Source of the DNA: Bdellovibrionales bacterium | GTDB taxonomy: Bacteria > Bdellovibrionota > Bdellovibrionia > Bdellovibrionales > UBA1609 | Length of the DNA stretch: 64,000 bases | Reading direction: 5' to 3' | NCBI GenBank assembly: GCA_016716765.1 | Contig: JADJVA010000025.1 | Coordinates: forward strand, 898,996-962,995 | Shown here: positions 45,294 to 54,095 of the stretch, one piece after another | How positions within the stretch are numbered: the stretch's first letter is position 1 | Layout of the letters: every line of letters begins with the position of its first letter | Position numbers and translations under genes: made by a program | Notes under the pieces: generated by a model | The model's input: only the letters and a program-made list of their open reading frames with translations | The model's database searches: none | Told to the model about the DNA's origin: nothing

Positions 45294-46311
45294 CCCAAAA
45301 CCATTTAATGGTATTTCTTAAGCCGTCTGCGAACAAAATATTCGCTTTAAAGGCAAGCTCTCGTTCCAACTTTGAGGTGTCGCACATTCGTCGTGGTTGG
45401 CCGGTGATTCCGGCCGGGTCAAAGATCGGTTTGATTCGAGTATTTCGAAGTTCTCCAACCATTTCGGCAATCATCAAGGCCACATCGCAAATCTTTATCT
45501 CCTCTTGAGCTCCGATATTGATCGGATCAGCTTTTGCGTAGCGAGCAGCCACCTCGATAAGTCCTCGAGCAAAATCATCGACATACAGAAAAGACCTGGA
45601 GTGGGATCCATCGCCCCACACCGGGAAAGATCCACCTTCACAAGTCATGGCCTTTAAAATCAAGGCCGGGATCACGTGCGAAGACTTCGGATCAAAATTA
45701 TCTCTCGGGCCATAGGCATTATAAGGTCGTGCTATGGCGACCGACATTCCAAACTCAAAGGCATATTGCTTGGTGAGATATTCTTCCATGCGCTTAGACC
45801 AGCCATAGCCCGAGTTTGTGGGTTCTGGCTCGTCCTTCATGCCTTCTTCTTCGGGCGTTGGCAGGCTACAGTGGCGTGGGTACACACAGGCGGTGCTTGT
45901 GACCATAAAGCGCTCAGCTTTATTTTCTTTAGCCGCTTTGATCGTGTTAAAGAAGGACTGCAAATTTTCCTGAAAAATTGTCGCCGGATGATTTTTATTG
46001 TACTCAATACCGGCAACTGAAGCCGCAAGGCTCAATACGATGGGGCAACCACCCATAGCATCAAAAGTTTGTTTGTAGTCAAACAAATCACATTTTCTCA
46101 ATTCGACATTCGATCGCAGGTTGGTCAAAAATCGAGGATTCGATTGGCGTGAGAGCACCACTGGTCGTGCTTCAAGCTCAAGCAGTTGTTCGATCAAGTG
46201 AGAACCAATAAATCCTGTTCCCCCTGTAACAGCGACTCGTTTTCCTCTAAAAAACTGACGAGTGTCCTGGTGGAAATCAGCTTTCTGCACGCCTGTTCGA
46301 TAGGCACTCAT
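45253..46311 (-). CDS. NAD-dependent epimerase/reductase, ColC/WcaG-like
   Basis: This 352-residue extended SDR has VAVTGGTGFIGSHL (about 27-40) and the catalytic STACVYP with YGWSK. The downstream PYNAYGPRDNFDP is typical of nucleotide-sugar epimerases. It lies right after gmd and a ColD-like gene; in that setting ColC-type enzymes epimerise and reduce a GDP-4-keto-deoxy sugar. Whether it makes GDP-colitose, GDP-fucose or a deoxyheptose cannot be told from sequence alone. Confidence 0.8.
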   Translation of the reverse strand: MSAYRTGVQKADFHQDTRQFFRGKRVAVTGGTGFIGSHLIEQLLELEARPVVLSRQSNPRFLTNLRSNVELRKCDLFDYKQTFDAMGGCPIVLSLAASVAGIEYNKNHPATIFQENLQSFFNTIKAAKENKAERFMVTSTACVYPRHCSLPTPEEEGMKDEPEPTNSGYGWSKRMEEYLTKQYAFEFGMSVAIARPYNAYGPRDNFDPKSSHVIPALILKAMTCEGGSFPVWGDGSHSRSFLYVDDFARGLIEVAARYAKADPINIGAQEEIKICDVALMIAEMVGELRNTRIKPIFDPAGITGQPRRMCDTSKLERELAFKANILFADGLRNTIKWFWDEYEKNRSMYTGS

Positions 46312-47315
46312 TAAAGTTTCATCCTGTCTGCAACGCCTTCAGCCGTGAGATCTGCTGCGACCATTATCTTCACTAGGTCATCAAAACTAGTTTTTGGCTC
46401 CCAGCCAAGCTTTTCTTTGGCACGAGAGTAGTCACCTATCAGTAGGTCCACCTCAGTGGGGCGGTAATAACGGGGATCAATTTCAACAAAGTCCTGCCAA
46501 TTCAAACCCACAAGGCCAAATGAGCGATCCAAAAAGTCCCGAATCGTCCAGGTTTGGTTGGTTGCAACCACATAGTCATTGGGCTCACTGTGCTGAAGCA
46601 TCATCCACATGGCTTCGACATAGTCTTTGGCAAAACCCCAGTCCCTTTTGGCATCGAGGTTTCCGAGATAAAGCTTCTTCTGCTTTCCCGACAAAATGCG
46701 CGCCAGCGCCATAGTGATTTTTCGAGTCACGAAGGTCTCACCACGTCTGGGGCTTTCGTGATTGAATAAAATCCCATTGCAGGCAAACATGTTATAGGCC
46801 TCACGATAATTGACAGTTTGCCAATAGCTAAAGACTTTAGCGCATCCATAGGGACTGCGAGGGTAGAAGGGCGTGTCTTCATTTTGTGGCACGGCCTGAA
46901 CTTTTCCGTACATTTCAGAGCTGGACGCCTGGTAAAAGCGGATATCACGAGCCGCGCCAACATTTTTAATCGCTTCAAGCATTCTCAGTGTACCCATCCC
47001 CACAATGTCGCCGGTGTAAATGGGTTCATCGAAAGACACTCGCACGTGGCTTTGCGCTCCTAAATTATAGATCTCCGTCGGCTCAATTTTATCAATGAGC
47101 TTTTCTAAACAGCTGGCGTCTGAAAGATCACCATAATGGAGGTGAAGGCGGGCATCGGCATCGTGAACATCATCAAAAATGTGCATTATTCTGCTTGTAT
47201 TAAAGGAAGAGGATCTTCGGATAATCCCATGCACCTCATAGTCCTTTTCAAGGAGTAGGTCTGCGAGGTAGGAACCATCTTGTCCAGTGATACCCGTTAC
47301 CAATGCTTTTTTCAT
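46311..47315 (-). CDS. gmd: GDP-mannose 4,6-dehydratase
   Basis: This 334-residue enzyme has the strong Gmd signature KKALVTGITGQDGSYLADLL, RRSSSFNTSRI, and the catalytic SSSEMYG with YPRSPYGCAKVF. It turns GDP-D-mannose into GDP-4-keto-6-deoxy-D-mannose with NADP. ATG 47315 has AAGGAAT upstream and overlaps the stop of the ColD-like gene. Because GDP-heptose genes are close, the substrate could instead be GDP-D-glycero-D-manno-heptose, as for DmhA-type relatives; the sequence strongly resembles Gmd. Confidence 0.92.
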   Translation of the reverse strand: MKKALVTGITGQDGSYLADLLLEKDYEVHGIIRRSSSFNTSRIMHIFDDVHDADARLHLHYGDLSDASCLEKLIDKIEPTEIYNLGAQSHVRVSFDEPIYTGDIVGMGTLRMLEAIKNVGAARDIRFYQASSSEMYGKVQAVPQNEDTPFYPRSPYGCAKVFSYWQTVNYREAYNMFACNGILFNHESPRRGETFVTRKITMALARILSGKQKKLYLGNLDAKRDWGFAKDYVEAMWMMLQHSEPNDYVVATNQTWTIRDFLDRSFGLVGLNWQDFVEIDPRYYRPTEVDLLIGDYSRAKEKLGWEPKTSFDDLVKIMVAADLTAEGVADRMKL

Positions 47316-48508
47316 AAAAAGAATTCCTTTACGCATTTAGAGACATATTCAACGTCTTGTTGAGTCATGAGTGGGTGAGATCCCCAAAATAATCCACGAT
47401 CCATGACCGCATTGGCACCTGACAAGTCGCCGACCACTCGGTGTTTGATATTTTTAAAAGCAGGTTGGCGCGCTAAATTTCCAGCGATCACTGGTCTTGT
47501 TTCTATTCCTGATTTTTCCAAATGGCGCTGCAAACGATCCCGGAGGTCCTTCGACTCACAAAGCACGGGAAAGCCAAACCAAGTTGATGAGGCCCCAGGG
47601 GTGGTTCTCATGGGTACAACCGCTTTATTTTTTGCATGTAACCACAAGTCTTCGATCCAAAAATTTGCAATTTCAACTCGCCTTTGGTTAAAGCCTTCAA
47701 GTTTACCGAGTTGCTTCATCCCAAAGGCAGCATTGATCTCTGTCGGCCTGACATTAAAACCGGTATTAATAAACAAAAAACGCGGGTCGATATCCGCATG
47801 CTTGGCCTCAACAGCCGCCTTGTTTTTTAAATGGCGAGTCCAACCATGAGCTCTGAGGCAGCGAAATAATTCCGCCATCTCATCGTTATTGGTCACAATC
47901 ATCCCGCCCTCGATAGTGGTAATGTGATGGGAGAAGAAAAAACTATAGGTGCCGACATCACCAAAGGTGCCGACAAATTGATCATTAAATCGAGTGCCTA
48001 GAGACTCACAGGTGTCTTCTATAACCCAAATCTTTTCTCGTTTAGCAGAAGATAAAAGCTCTTTTAGAGGTGCCGAATTGCCTAAAACGTGGACAGGGCA
48101 AATAGCGCCGGTATCTTTGCTATAGGCATTTTCAACCGACGCAACACTCATTTGTAGTGATTCTGGGTCGCTATCGACGAGCACAGGGATCAATCCAGCC
48201 TGAACAATGGGCCAAACGGTCGTCGACCAAGTCACCGCCGGAACAATCACTTCTTGCCCAGGTTCTAATTTCATTGCGCCATGAACACTCGTCGGGCATT
48301 CTGAATTAACCAAGGCGAAAAAAGCCAAAAGGTTTGCACTTGAGCCCGAGTTAACAAAAATGGCGTGTTTGGATCCTATGTAGTCCGCAAACATTGCTTC
48401 AAAAGAAAGGCAACGTTCGCCAAAAGTGACAAAGCCTGATCTCAGGACATCAATAGCGGCCGAGATCTCTTCTTCTCCAAAAGTCGAGGCATTTAATGGG
48501 ATTTTCAT
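47312..48508 (-). CDS. ColD-like PLP-dependent GDP-sugar 3-dehydratase
   Basis: This 398-residue protein belongs to the DegT/DnrJ/EryC1 fold, with NSGSSANLLAFFAL and VIEDTCESLGTRF. Where aminotransferases have the PLP-binding Lys (SFHxTKxLTTGEGG), this protein reads SFFFSHHITTIEGG, so His (H194) replaces it. That substitution is the hallmark of ColD, which removes the 3-hydroxyl from GDP-4-keto-6-deoxymannose, and of similar dehydratases. Together with gmd and a ColC/WcaG-like gene it points to a 3,6-dideoxy sugar such as colitose. A decayed group II intron ends four bases before its ATG, so its native ribosome site is displaced. Confidence 0.88.
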   Translation of the reverse strand: MKIPLNASTFGEEEISAAIDVLRSGFVTFGERCLSFEAMFADYIGSKHAIFVNSGSSANLLAFFALVNSECPTSVHGAMKLEPGQEVIVPAVTWSTTVWPIVQAGLIPVLVDSDPESLQMSVASVENAYSKDTGAICPVHVLGNSAPLKELLSSAKREKIWVIEDTCESLGTRFNDQFVGTFGDVGTYSFFFSHHITTIEGGMIVTNNDEMAELFRCLRAHGWTRHLKNKAAVEAKHADIDPRFLFINTGFNVRPTEINAAFGMKQLGKLEGFNQRRVEIANFWIEDLWLHAKNKAVVPMRTTPGASSTWFGFPVLCESKDLRDRLQRHLEKSGIETRPVIAGNLARQPAFKNIKHRVVGDLSGANAVMDRGLFWGSHPLMTQQDVEYVSKCVKEFFL

Positions 48509-48552
48509 CGAGTAAACCTACCTCTTCCTTATAGAAGAGGCAAGCTCCCCAC

Positions 48553-48586
48553 AGAACCCGCCGTGCGGATTTCCCGCAACGGGCTC
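48553..48586 (-). ncRNA. Group II intron domain V
   Basis: The 34-nt minus-strand segment folds as domain V: GAGCCCG pairs with CGGGTTC, a two-base bulge follows, then a GCGG/CCGC stem is capped by a GAAA-type loop. The catalytic AGC triad is present at the 5' side. This is the most conserved part of group II introns. Confidence 0.85.
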
Positions 48587-48605
48587 TTCAAAACTTGGTT
48601 CGTGT

Positions 48606-48830
48606 TTATTTGACATAAGGACTCCATCCTAAGTGTTTCAGTTGAGTCGTTTCCGGGGGGAGGGGCAGAGGCTCTCTCGAGAGGAGTCTCTTGAACATTT
48701 CCCAGGTGAAGGACTTTGTCTGAGAGCGTGCCTTATTTCCGTTTAAAGCGCGGACTGCCTGGTGCAGATTCTCCACACTGATGTGGCTGAACAGGTTATT
48801 AAAAACAAGTTCGAGATTCTTCGCCGATAA
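48606..48830 (-). pseudogene. Group II intron reverse transcriptase, N-terminal fragment
   Basis: The frame reads LVFNNLFSHISVENLHQAVR, then ALNGNKARSQTKSFTWEMFK, which matches the first motif of intron RTs (L..a...l....a.GvDG.Tw..f). About 20 residues later it ends just before domain V. The catalytic YADD region, maturase and any endonuclease are absent. Confidence 0.7.
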
Positions 48831-49426
48831 CCCTATTCGTGCCCAGCTGTTCAGCTCCAGAGTGCGAGCTGCTGATCCCGTGTATCCAGTTCTGCGATTG
48901 GACGGGGAAGAGTGTTCACGATTCAAGTTCTGTCGTTCCCTTCGCTCAGTGCGCATTACCACACTTCCACGCTACTATGAAACGATCTGACTTCCTTGGA
49001 GAGGACATCGCAATTAGACTTGATTTTGACGTCTTGCTTAATCACTTTGTTTCCTTTCTGTCCCCTCAAGGATATCCTGGGTTCCTTCAACAAACCTTGT
49101 TCACATTCCGCGTACTCGGACACCGGAGGGTTCTTTGGGTTTGGAGGTCCCCTCAGATATTGCCTTCGCGCTAGCATTGCTGCTCGTGCTATACAGTCTC
49201 GGCACCCTCATTCATAAGCTGACGAGGCTCAATAACTTCACTTGCGTTGCGGCCTATGAACTTTCTGTCTACGCTTCACTCTGGTTGTTCCATGGAGGTC
49301 CCCATGTCCGTCCAGCTTGCAAGACTCGATACAGGGCTCCGTTTGCAGGATTACCCTGGTGTGCCTAGATACTCTTCATGAGTATCCCCTCACACTGGCT
49401 CGTTGACGCTTAGCGCCTCGGCGCAC

Positions 49427-49816
49427 CTAGGCAACAACCTAACCAGAGCAGGACATATTTTCAACGCCTATTTTGGCGAAGTTAGACCTAATTTATCGGC
49501 CAAAAACTGGCGATTCAGCCCATAGTCAACCGCCGGTGCTCCAACGACTTGGTCCCCGCAACTCCGTCAGATTCACTACGACGAGAACTCCAAATATATG
49601 CTCTGTTGCCGTCGGCGGGACTTGGCACTTAACTGTCTCACCTGCTAGTTCAACCGAGCTTTGTTCGACGGACGTTGGCAAGGTTTCTCACAGAGCTTCC
49701 GATCAAGCAACAAAGATAAGTTAAATAATGTAATCGCGAGCTCCTGGCGGTTAATTCGCTTACGGCACTGGATGCAGTGGATACGATTGATTCAAGACTC
49801 CTGAATTACGAAACGA
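49427..49816. other. Spacer between the intron and the flippase-like gene
   Basis: No convincing gene is present. The short plus-strand ORF at 49473-49724 has no recognisable features. The stretch may contain an exon remnant or further mobile-element debris upstream of the intron. Confidence 0.5.
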
Positions 49817-50746
49817 TTAGCTACTCTTGGCAACACTTGTTCTTAACGCACATACGTACCCCACTGCAGCAGCAGATAAATAGAAGTAGAAAATATAGAT
49901 TGAGATAGTTAGAGCAATTTCTCTTGAAATGCCAAAGATCCCAAGAAGCCCAATTAATCCGACTTCTCTGACCCCAATTCCTGCGAAGCTTATCGGGACT
50001 AAAAGTGCAATGGTCAGGGCGCCATTTATCCATGACCAATCCCAAAATGAAAGTTGAGCACCAAATTCCAAACCGAGCATGTAGAATGTCCAAACATTAA
50101 ATATCTGAATAAGGATCGCAAATAGGAAATTTGTCAGTAAGTGGCGTTTAAGTGACATGTTTTGGAAACAGGTTAGGACAGGAATAAGTCGATTAAGCAA
50201 TTTAATTGACGAAAGCAATTGCTTGAGAAAATCATTCATAAAATTGGTTCTAAGCAGAAAGAAAACTAAACACAAAGAGACCGATGCCGTTAAGAATATT
50301 ATCCGAAATATTCCCAATTGAGGTGTGGTGGTAAAGTGCAACCCGACAGTTGAAAGTAAAAATACAGTAAAAACAGAAACCAATTTGTCAAGGGTAAGAA
50401 CAAGTGCGCCATATGCAATTCGGTCTCTCGATCTGAATAGGTAACCTCCTCTGACGAATTCCGTGGTGATTTGACCTGGCAGAAATAGTCCGTAAAAATA
50501 GCTGATATAAGTTGCACTAATAACGGTGCGTATTCTTAAGTCCGGAGCAATCTGAGTTAGTCGTACACCATGTAACACTATAATTATATGGCTGACCAGG
50601 GTCAGAAATATAAAATTAAACAGACTTGGATTTTTTAAAATATGGATCAATTCTACTAAATTAATTTTTTTCCATACAATGAATATAAAAATCAGGGATA
50701 TTACTATTTTTAGGGAGTTTTTTGCTGCGCTGCTATTTATTTTCAT
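49817..50746 (-). CDS. Flippase-like membrane protein (LPG synthase TM family)
   Basis: This 309-residue protein has about eight membrane helices and the family features GVRLTQIAPDLRIRTVISAT, YFYGLFLPGQITTEFVRGGY and PISFAGIGVREVGLIGL. The family (UPF0104, AglD2/MprF-like N-terminal fold) includes proteins proposed to translocate or modify lipids. In a glycan cluster it may flip or modify a polyprenyl-linked sugar. It overlaps the upstream glycosyltransferase gene by 14 bases. Confidence 0.85.
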   Translation of the reverse strand: MKINSSAAKNSLKIVISLIFIFIVWKKINLVELIHILKNPSLFNFIFLTLVSHIIIVLHGVRLTQIAPDLRIRTVISATYISYFYGLFLPGQITTEFVRGGYLFRSRDRIAYGALVLTLDKLVSVFTVFLLSTVGLHFTTTPQLGIFRIIFLTASVSLCLVFFLLRTNFMNDFLKQLLSSIKLLNRLIPVLTCFQNMSLKRHLLTNFLFAILIQIFNVWTFYMLGLEFGAQLSFWDWSWINGALTIALLVPISFAGIGVREVGLIGLLGIFGISREIALTISIYIFYFYLSAAAVGYVCALRTSVAKSS

Positions 50747-51906
50747 TGAACAAAACTTGCCTAAGTTTGGAGAAACAGACGTTGATCGAAAACGAACGTG
50801 TCACAGTATCAAAGCCATTCTCTGCCAACTTTCTTCTAAGATTTTTATCAAGAACCAATCGTTCAATTGCATCTACCCAATCTCTGGTTGAATGGGCTAA
50901 AAGGCCATTCTGCCCATTTAAGATAAAGTCTTTAACCTGCCCAACAGGCGATGCAACTACGGGAACTTTAGCACTCATATAAATACAGGCTTTTAATATC
51001 CCTCTAACCCGAGATGACTCCACATCTTGCAATGGAAAGAGGCCAATATCCATCGAGGTCACTAACTTAAACATTTGCTCCTGAGTGTAGATAGGAATTG
51101 CGGTGTATTTAACCTGCTCGAACTCAGGGAAATTGGCATGCCCTTCGCCAGTTCCCACCAACAGTAAGTGAATATTTTTATTTTTAGAAAATACTTTTTC
51201 TAGAGCTTCCCAAATCTCAAATAGATTGTATGCGGTATTCGGGCTACCTATCCAGCCAATGATGATTGGATCATTCTCTACTCTTTCTGATCGTTGATGT
51301 TTAGCAAAAGATTCAGTCTGGGGATAATCGGGAATGACAGTTACGTCGCTATTGAACTGCCTTGCATATTCGGCGGTGAGCTCATTATCAGTCGTGACAG
51401 CATCAACAATTTGTAAAACGGTGTCAAAAGTATTCTCAACAGTCAGCCGATTCGATTTCCGGTTGTTCAGCCAAATCGCATCGCCAAAATCCAGGACGAG
51501 CCGTGCGTTACTGTGCTTCTTGAGGTTTCTAATAAATCTGAGCGACCTCACTTTTGACATGTATATTACGTCAAAATGTTTGGCCGTGCGATAAATATGG
51601 TAAAATAGAACCAAGTCAAATACGTTCAGCAGTAGTTCCTTAAACCCAGTGTTAAGAGTTCTATTTCTAGCGGTTGCATTTGAAGACTCGGTTGGTGGCC
51701 ATAGGAGGCCCCCCAGAATTTTAAATAGAACTGAGGTAATACCCATATTTGATTGCAGAAATCGCACAAGTCTAGAAGATAACCTATTTTTTGTACACAG
51801 CATTGATATTGTGAGTTTGAAAAAGATCTTTATAAATGAGGCCACGTACTACGCCACTAGGAATAGCATCACCGGCTTCTAGTATAACAAGTACATTTTT
51901 TTTCAA
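50733..51906 (-). pseudogene. GT-B glycosyltransferase with one frameshift near its N-terminus
   Basis: The main frame (ATG 51845 or later) contains a GT1/GT4-type C-terminal domain: IIGWIGSPNTAYNLFEIWEA, LLLVGTGEGHANF, and KVPVVASPVGQVKDFILNGQ. The first beta strand lies in another frame starting at TTG 51906 behind GAGGA: KNVLVILEAGDAIPSGVVRG, then IYKDLFQTHNINAVYK. The frames join if one A is removed from the A6 run at 51787-51792, giving YKNRLSSRLVRF. It is therefore one gene of about 390 residues with a one-base insertion, real or a consensus error. Confidence 0.8.
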
Positions 51907-51916
51907 ATTATTTCCT

Positions 51917-52918
51917 CTAGAGATAATGAGCTAGGCAGTCTTGATAGTAATTCTTCGTAATCAAAAGACCATCATCTAATTCACATGATGGAGCCCAGCC
52001 CAAAATATTTTGAATCTTTTCATTGCTATAAGTGGCATCTCCGATTTCTAAGACTTCCCGCTCTTTGGGCCAAGGGATCTTCTTTACCTTTCCGCCCACT
52101 ATCGAACAAATTCTGTCCGCAACTTCTGCTACCGAAATGTGGCTTTTCGAGACTGCGAAAAAGGCTTCTCCATTCGATTCCTCTTTTGTTGCGGCAGTTA
52201 TTAGTGCATTCACAGAGTCTTTAATAAAGCTAAAATTGCGAATTTGGTAACCCTCGCCAAAAAGTGAGATTTCCTTATTCTGCAGTGCCAATCCAATAAA
52301 ATAGTTAATAAAACCGAACTCAGGACTCTTGATACATGACCTTGGACCGAAATTATTGGCCAGGCGAACCACAGTGGTCCTTAACTCATAGGCCTTTGAA
52401 TAGATCAGAGTGTATTTCTCAGCCGCTGATTTATTTGCTGAGTAAATATCTAATGGGAACTCTGAATGCATTTCGTCGGCCGGAGCATATAGATTTTTTC
52501 CAATCTGCGTACTGGTTCCAATTTGAACAAATTTTGCGTCTGGCGAAAATCTCCTTATTGCCTCCAAGCAATTGATTGTACCCCTACAGTTAACCTCAAT
52601 ATCAAGAATAGGCTCTTTCATTGAGTTTGGATGTGAGGTATAGGCGGCACAGTTAAAAACAATATCATGCCCTAAAACAGTCTGCGCTAAACCTTCTTCA
52701 TTTCGGATATCATTTATAACCAAATTCACATCAGATCGAAAATCTTGAATATTATATAGATTGCCACCAGATTTTGGATCTAGAGAATCAAATATTGTGA
52801 CTCGAGCTCCCATTTTTAAGCATTCCTGAGTCAAGTTGCTTCCAACAAACCCTAGTCCGCCTGTTATTAGTATCTTCTTGTTTCTAAGAATTTCGTTAGT
52901 CGATGTATTAGTGGGCAC
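51917..52918 (-). CDS. NAD-dependent nucleotide-sugar epimerase/dehydratase
   Basis: This 333-residue extended SDR has ILITGGLGFVGSNLTQECLK (about 16-35), then IGTSTQIGKNLYAP and the catalytic YSANKSAAEKY. The sequence VRLANNFGPR and NFSFIKDSVNALI is standard for sugar epimerases and dehydratases. The exact sugar is unknown. Its start overlaps the end of the aminotransferase gene by 11 bases, which suggests the two act in one sugar pathway, for example making an amino-deoxy sugar. Confidence 0.87.
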   Translation of the reverse strand: MPTNTSTNEILRNKKILITGGLGFVGSNLTQECLKMGARVTIFDSLDPKSGGNLYNIQDFRSDVNLVINDIRNEEGLAQTVLGHDIVFNCAAYTSHPNSMKEPILDIEVNCRGTINCLEAIRRFSPDAKFVQIGTSTQIGKNLYAPADEMHSEFPLDIYSANKSAAEKYTLIYSKAYELRTTVVRLANNFGPRSCIKSPEFGFINYFIGLALQNKEISLFGEGYQIRNFSFIKDSVNALITAATKEESNGEAFFAVSKSHISVAEVADRICSIVGGKVKKIPWPKEREVLEIGDATYSNEKIQNILGWAPSCELDDGLLITKNYYQDCLAHYL

Positions 52919-54080
52919 GATCGATCAATCCCCTTAATTTTTCTGCGATAAATTCAATTTGCCCTTCTGTTATATTCATTGCGCCAGGTAAGTTGATCCC
53001 TCTAGAAGAAATCTCATAGGAATTTACATTTACGTGTTCATATTTTTCTCGGAGATTGTAGGCCGGCAAAGAGGAAAGTGGATAGAAGAAGGGCCGTATC
53101 GGAATGTCAAATTTTGCTAACTCTGAAATCACAAAATCTTTTGTCATTTTCAATTTTTTGCTGAAGACTAATCCAGTTATCCATGCGCCATTTTCAACAT
53201 CTGCTGATTCTTCGTTGAACTGCAGCCCATCAATCCCAGAAAGAAATTCTTTATATTTCCTAAGCGTCCAACGCTTCATTTCTATAAGTTCATGAATTCG
53301 TTTAAATTGACCATGCCCCAAAGCAGCCTGGAGGTTAAACGGCATATACTTACACGTTATTTCCTCATTAAAGTAGGTTTGACCACCAGGACGACGACCG
53401 TGATCTCGAAGGACCATGCATCGGTCATAAAGATTCTTATCGTCAGTTAAAATCATTCCACCTTCACCTGTTGTCAAAGTTTTGGTCCGGTGAAAACTAA
53501 AAACTGAGGCAACACCGAATTTTCCAGCCCGCACTCCTTTATATTTTGACCCTAGGGCTTCTGCGGCATCTTCGATAAGTGGTATTTGATGCATTTTCGA
53601 GATTTCACAGAGCCGATCCATTTCAGCCATATTTCCAAAAAGGTCGACTGCAATGATTGCTTTAGTGTTTTTCGTAATATTTTTTTCAACTTGATCGGGG
53701 TCAATACACCAATTAGTTGGCAATATATCTGTGAGGACAGGAGTGGCCCTAACATACGTGATACCGGCAGTTGACCCAATCCAGGTAATCTCCGGAGCAA
53801 TGACCTCATCTCCTTTTTTAATCTTGAGCGCAGTGAGCAGAAGGTGAATTGCCGTAGTGCAATTTGGTGTCATGACTCCAAATTTTCTACCGTGCCACTG
53901 TGCAAATTCATTTTGAAAGTCTTCCACATAATTATAGGGCTTTTCGTACCAACCGGTTTTCATTGCATCCAGCACGCAATCAATTTCTACTTGGGTTATA
54001 GATGGTCCTGCCGCATAAATTTTCTCCATTAGTGAATTCCTCGCTGCAATGCTATTAGGTCTACTAGTTCTATTCAGCAC
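52908..54080 (-). CDS. DegT/DnrJ/EryC1 sugar aminotransferase
   Basis: This 390-residue PLP enzyme has NCTTAIHLLLTALKIKKGDE, PLIEDAAEALGSKYKG and the lysine motif FSFHRTKTLTTGEGG, so unlike the ColD-like protein it can transaminate. It resembles perosamine-synthase-type enzymes that put an amino group on a 4-keto sugar. An internal ATG at 54029 (MEKIYAAGPSI) is a likely alternative start because the first 17 residues are not conserved-looking. Confidence 0.88.
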   Translation of the reverse strand: MLNRTSRPNSIAARNSLMEKIYAAGPSITQVEIDCVLDAMKTGWYEKPYNYVEDFQNEFAQWHGRKFGVMTPNCTTAIHLLLTALKIKKGDEVIAPEITWIGSTAGITYVRATPVLTDILPTNWCIDPDQVEKNITKNTKAIIAVDLFGNMAEMDRLCEISKMHQIPLIEDAAEALGSKYKGVRAGKFGVASVFSFHRTKTLTTGEGGMILTDDKNLYDRCMVLRDHGRRPGGQTYFNEEITCKYMPFNLQAALGHGQFKRIHELIEMKRWTLRKYKEFLSGIDGLQFNEESADVENGAWITGLVFSKKLKMTKDFVISELAKFDIPIRPFFYPLSSLPAYNLREKYEHVNVNSYEISSRGINLPGAMNITEGQIEFIAEKLRGLIDRAH

Positions 54081-54095
54081 TTTCCTCTCTTTAGT

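Larger units (their letters stand above)
48512..49426 (-). mobile_element. Decayed group II intron with most of its RT deleted
   Basis: On the minus strand the element starts with GTGCGCC (49426 down), runs through about 500 bases of structured sequence, a short reverse transcriptase N-terminal fragment, a clear domain V hairpin (48553-48586) and a domain VI-like hairpin (CCTCTTC...GAAGAGG), and ends with a pyrimidine-final AC near 48512. The boundaries are estimates from the GUGYG/AY rule. Almost the entire RT gene is missing, so the element cannot move by itself. Splicing could still occur if a related RT acts in trans. Confidence 0.75.

Noticed and set aside
48781..49724. Several ORFs of 60-110 residues on both strands
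   Set aside because: They lie in the structured RNA part of the group II intron and its flank and have no protein features.
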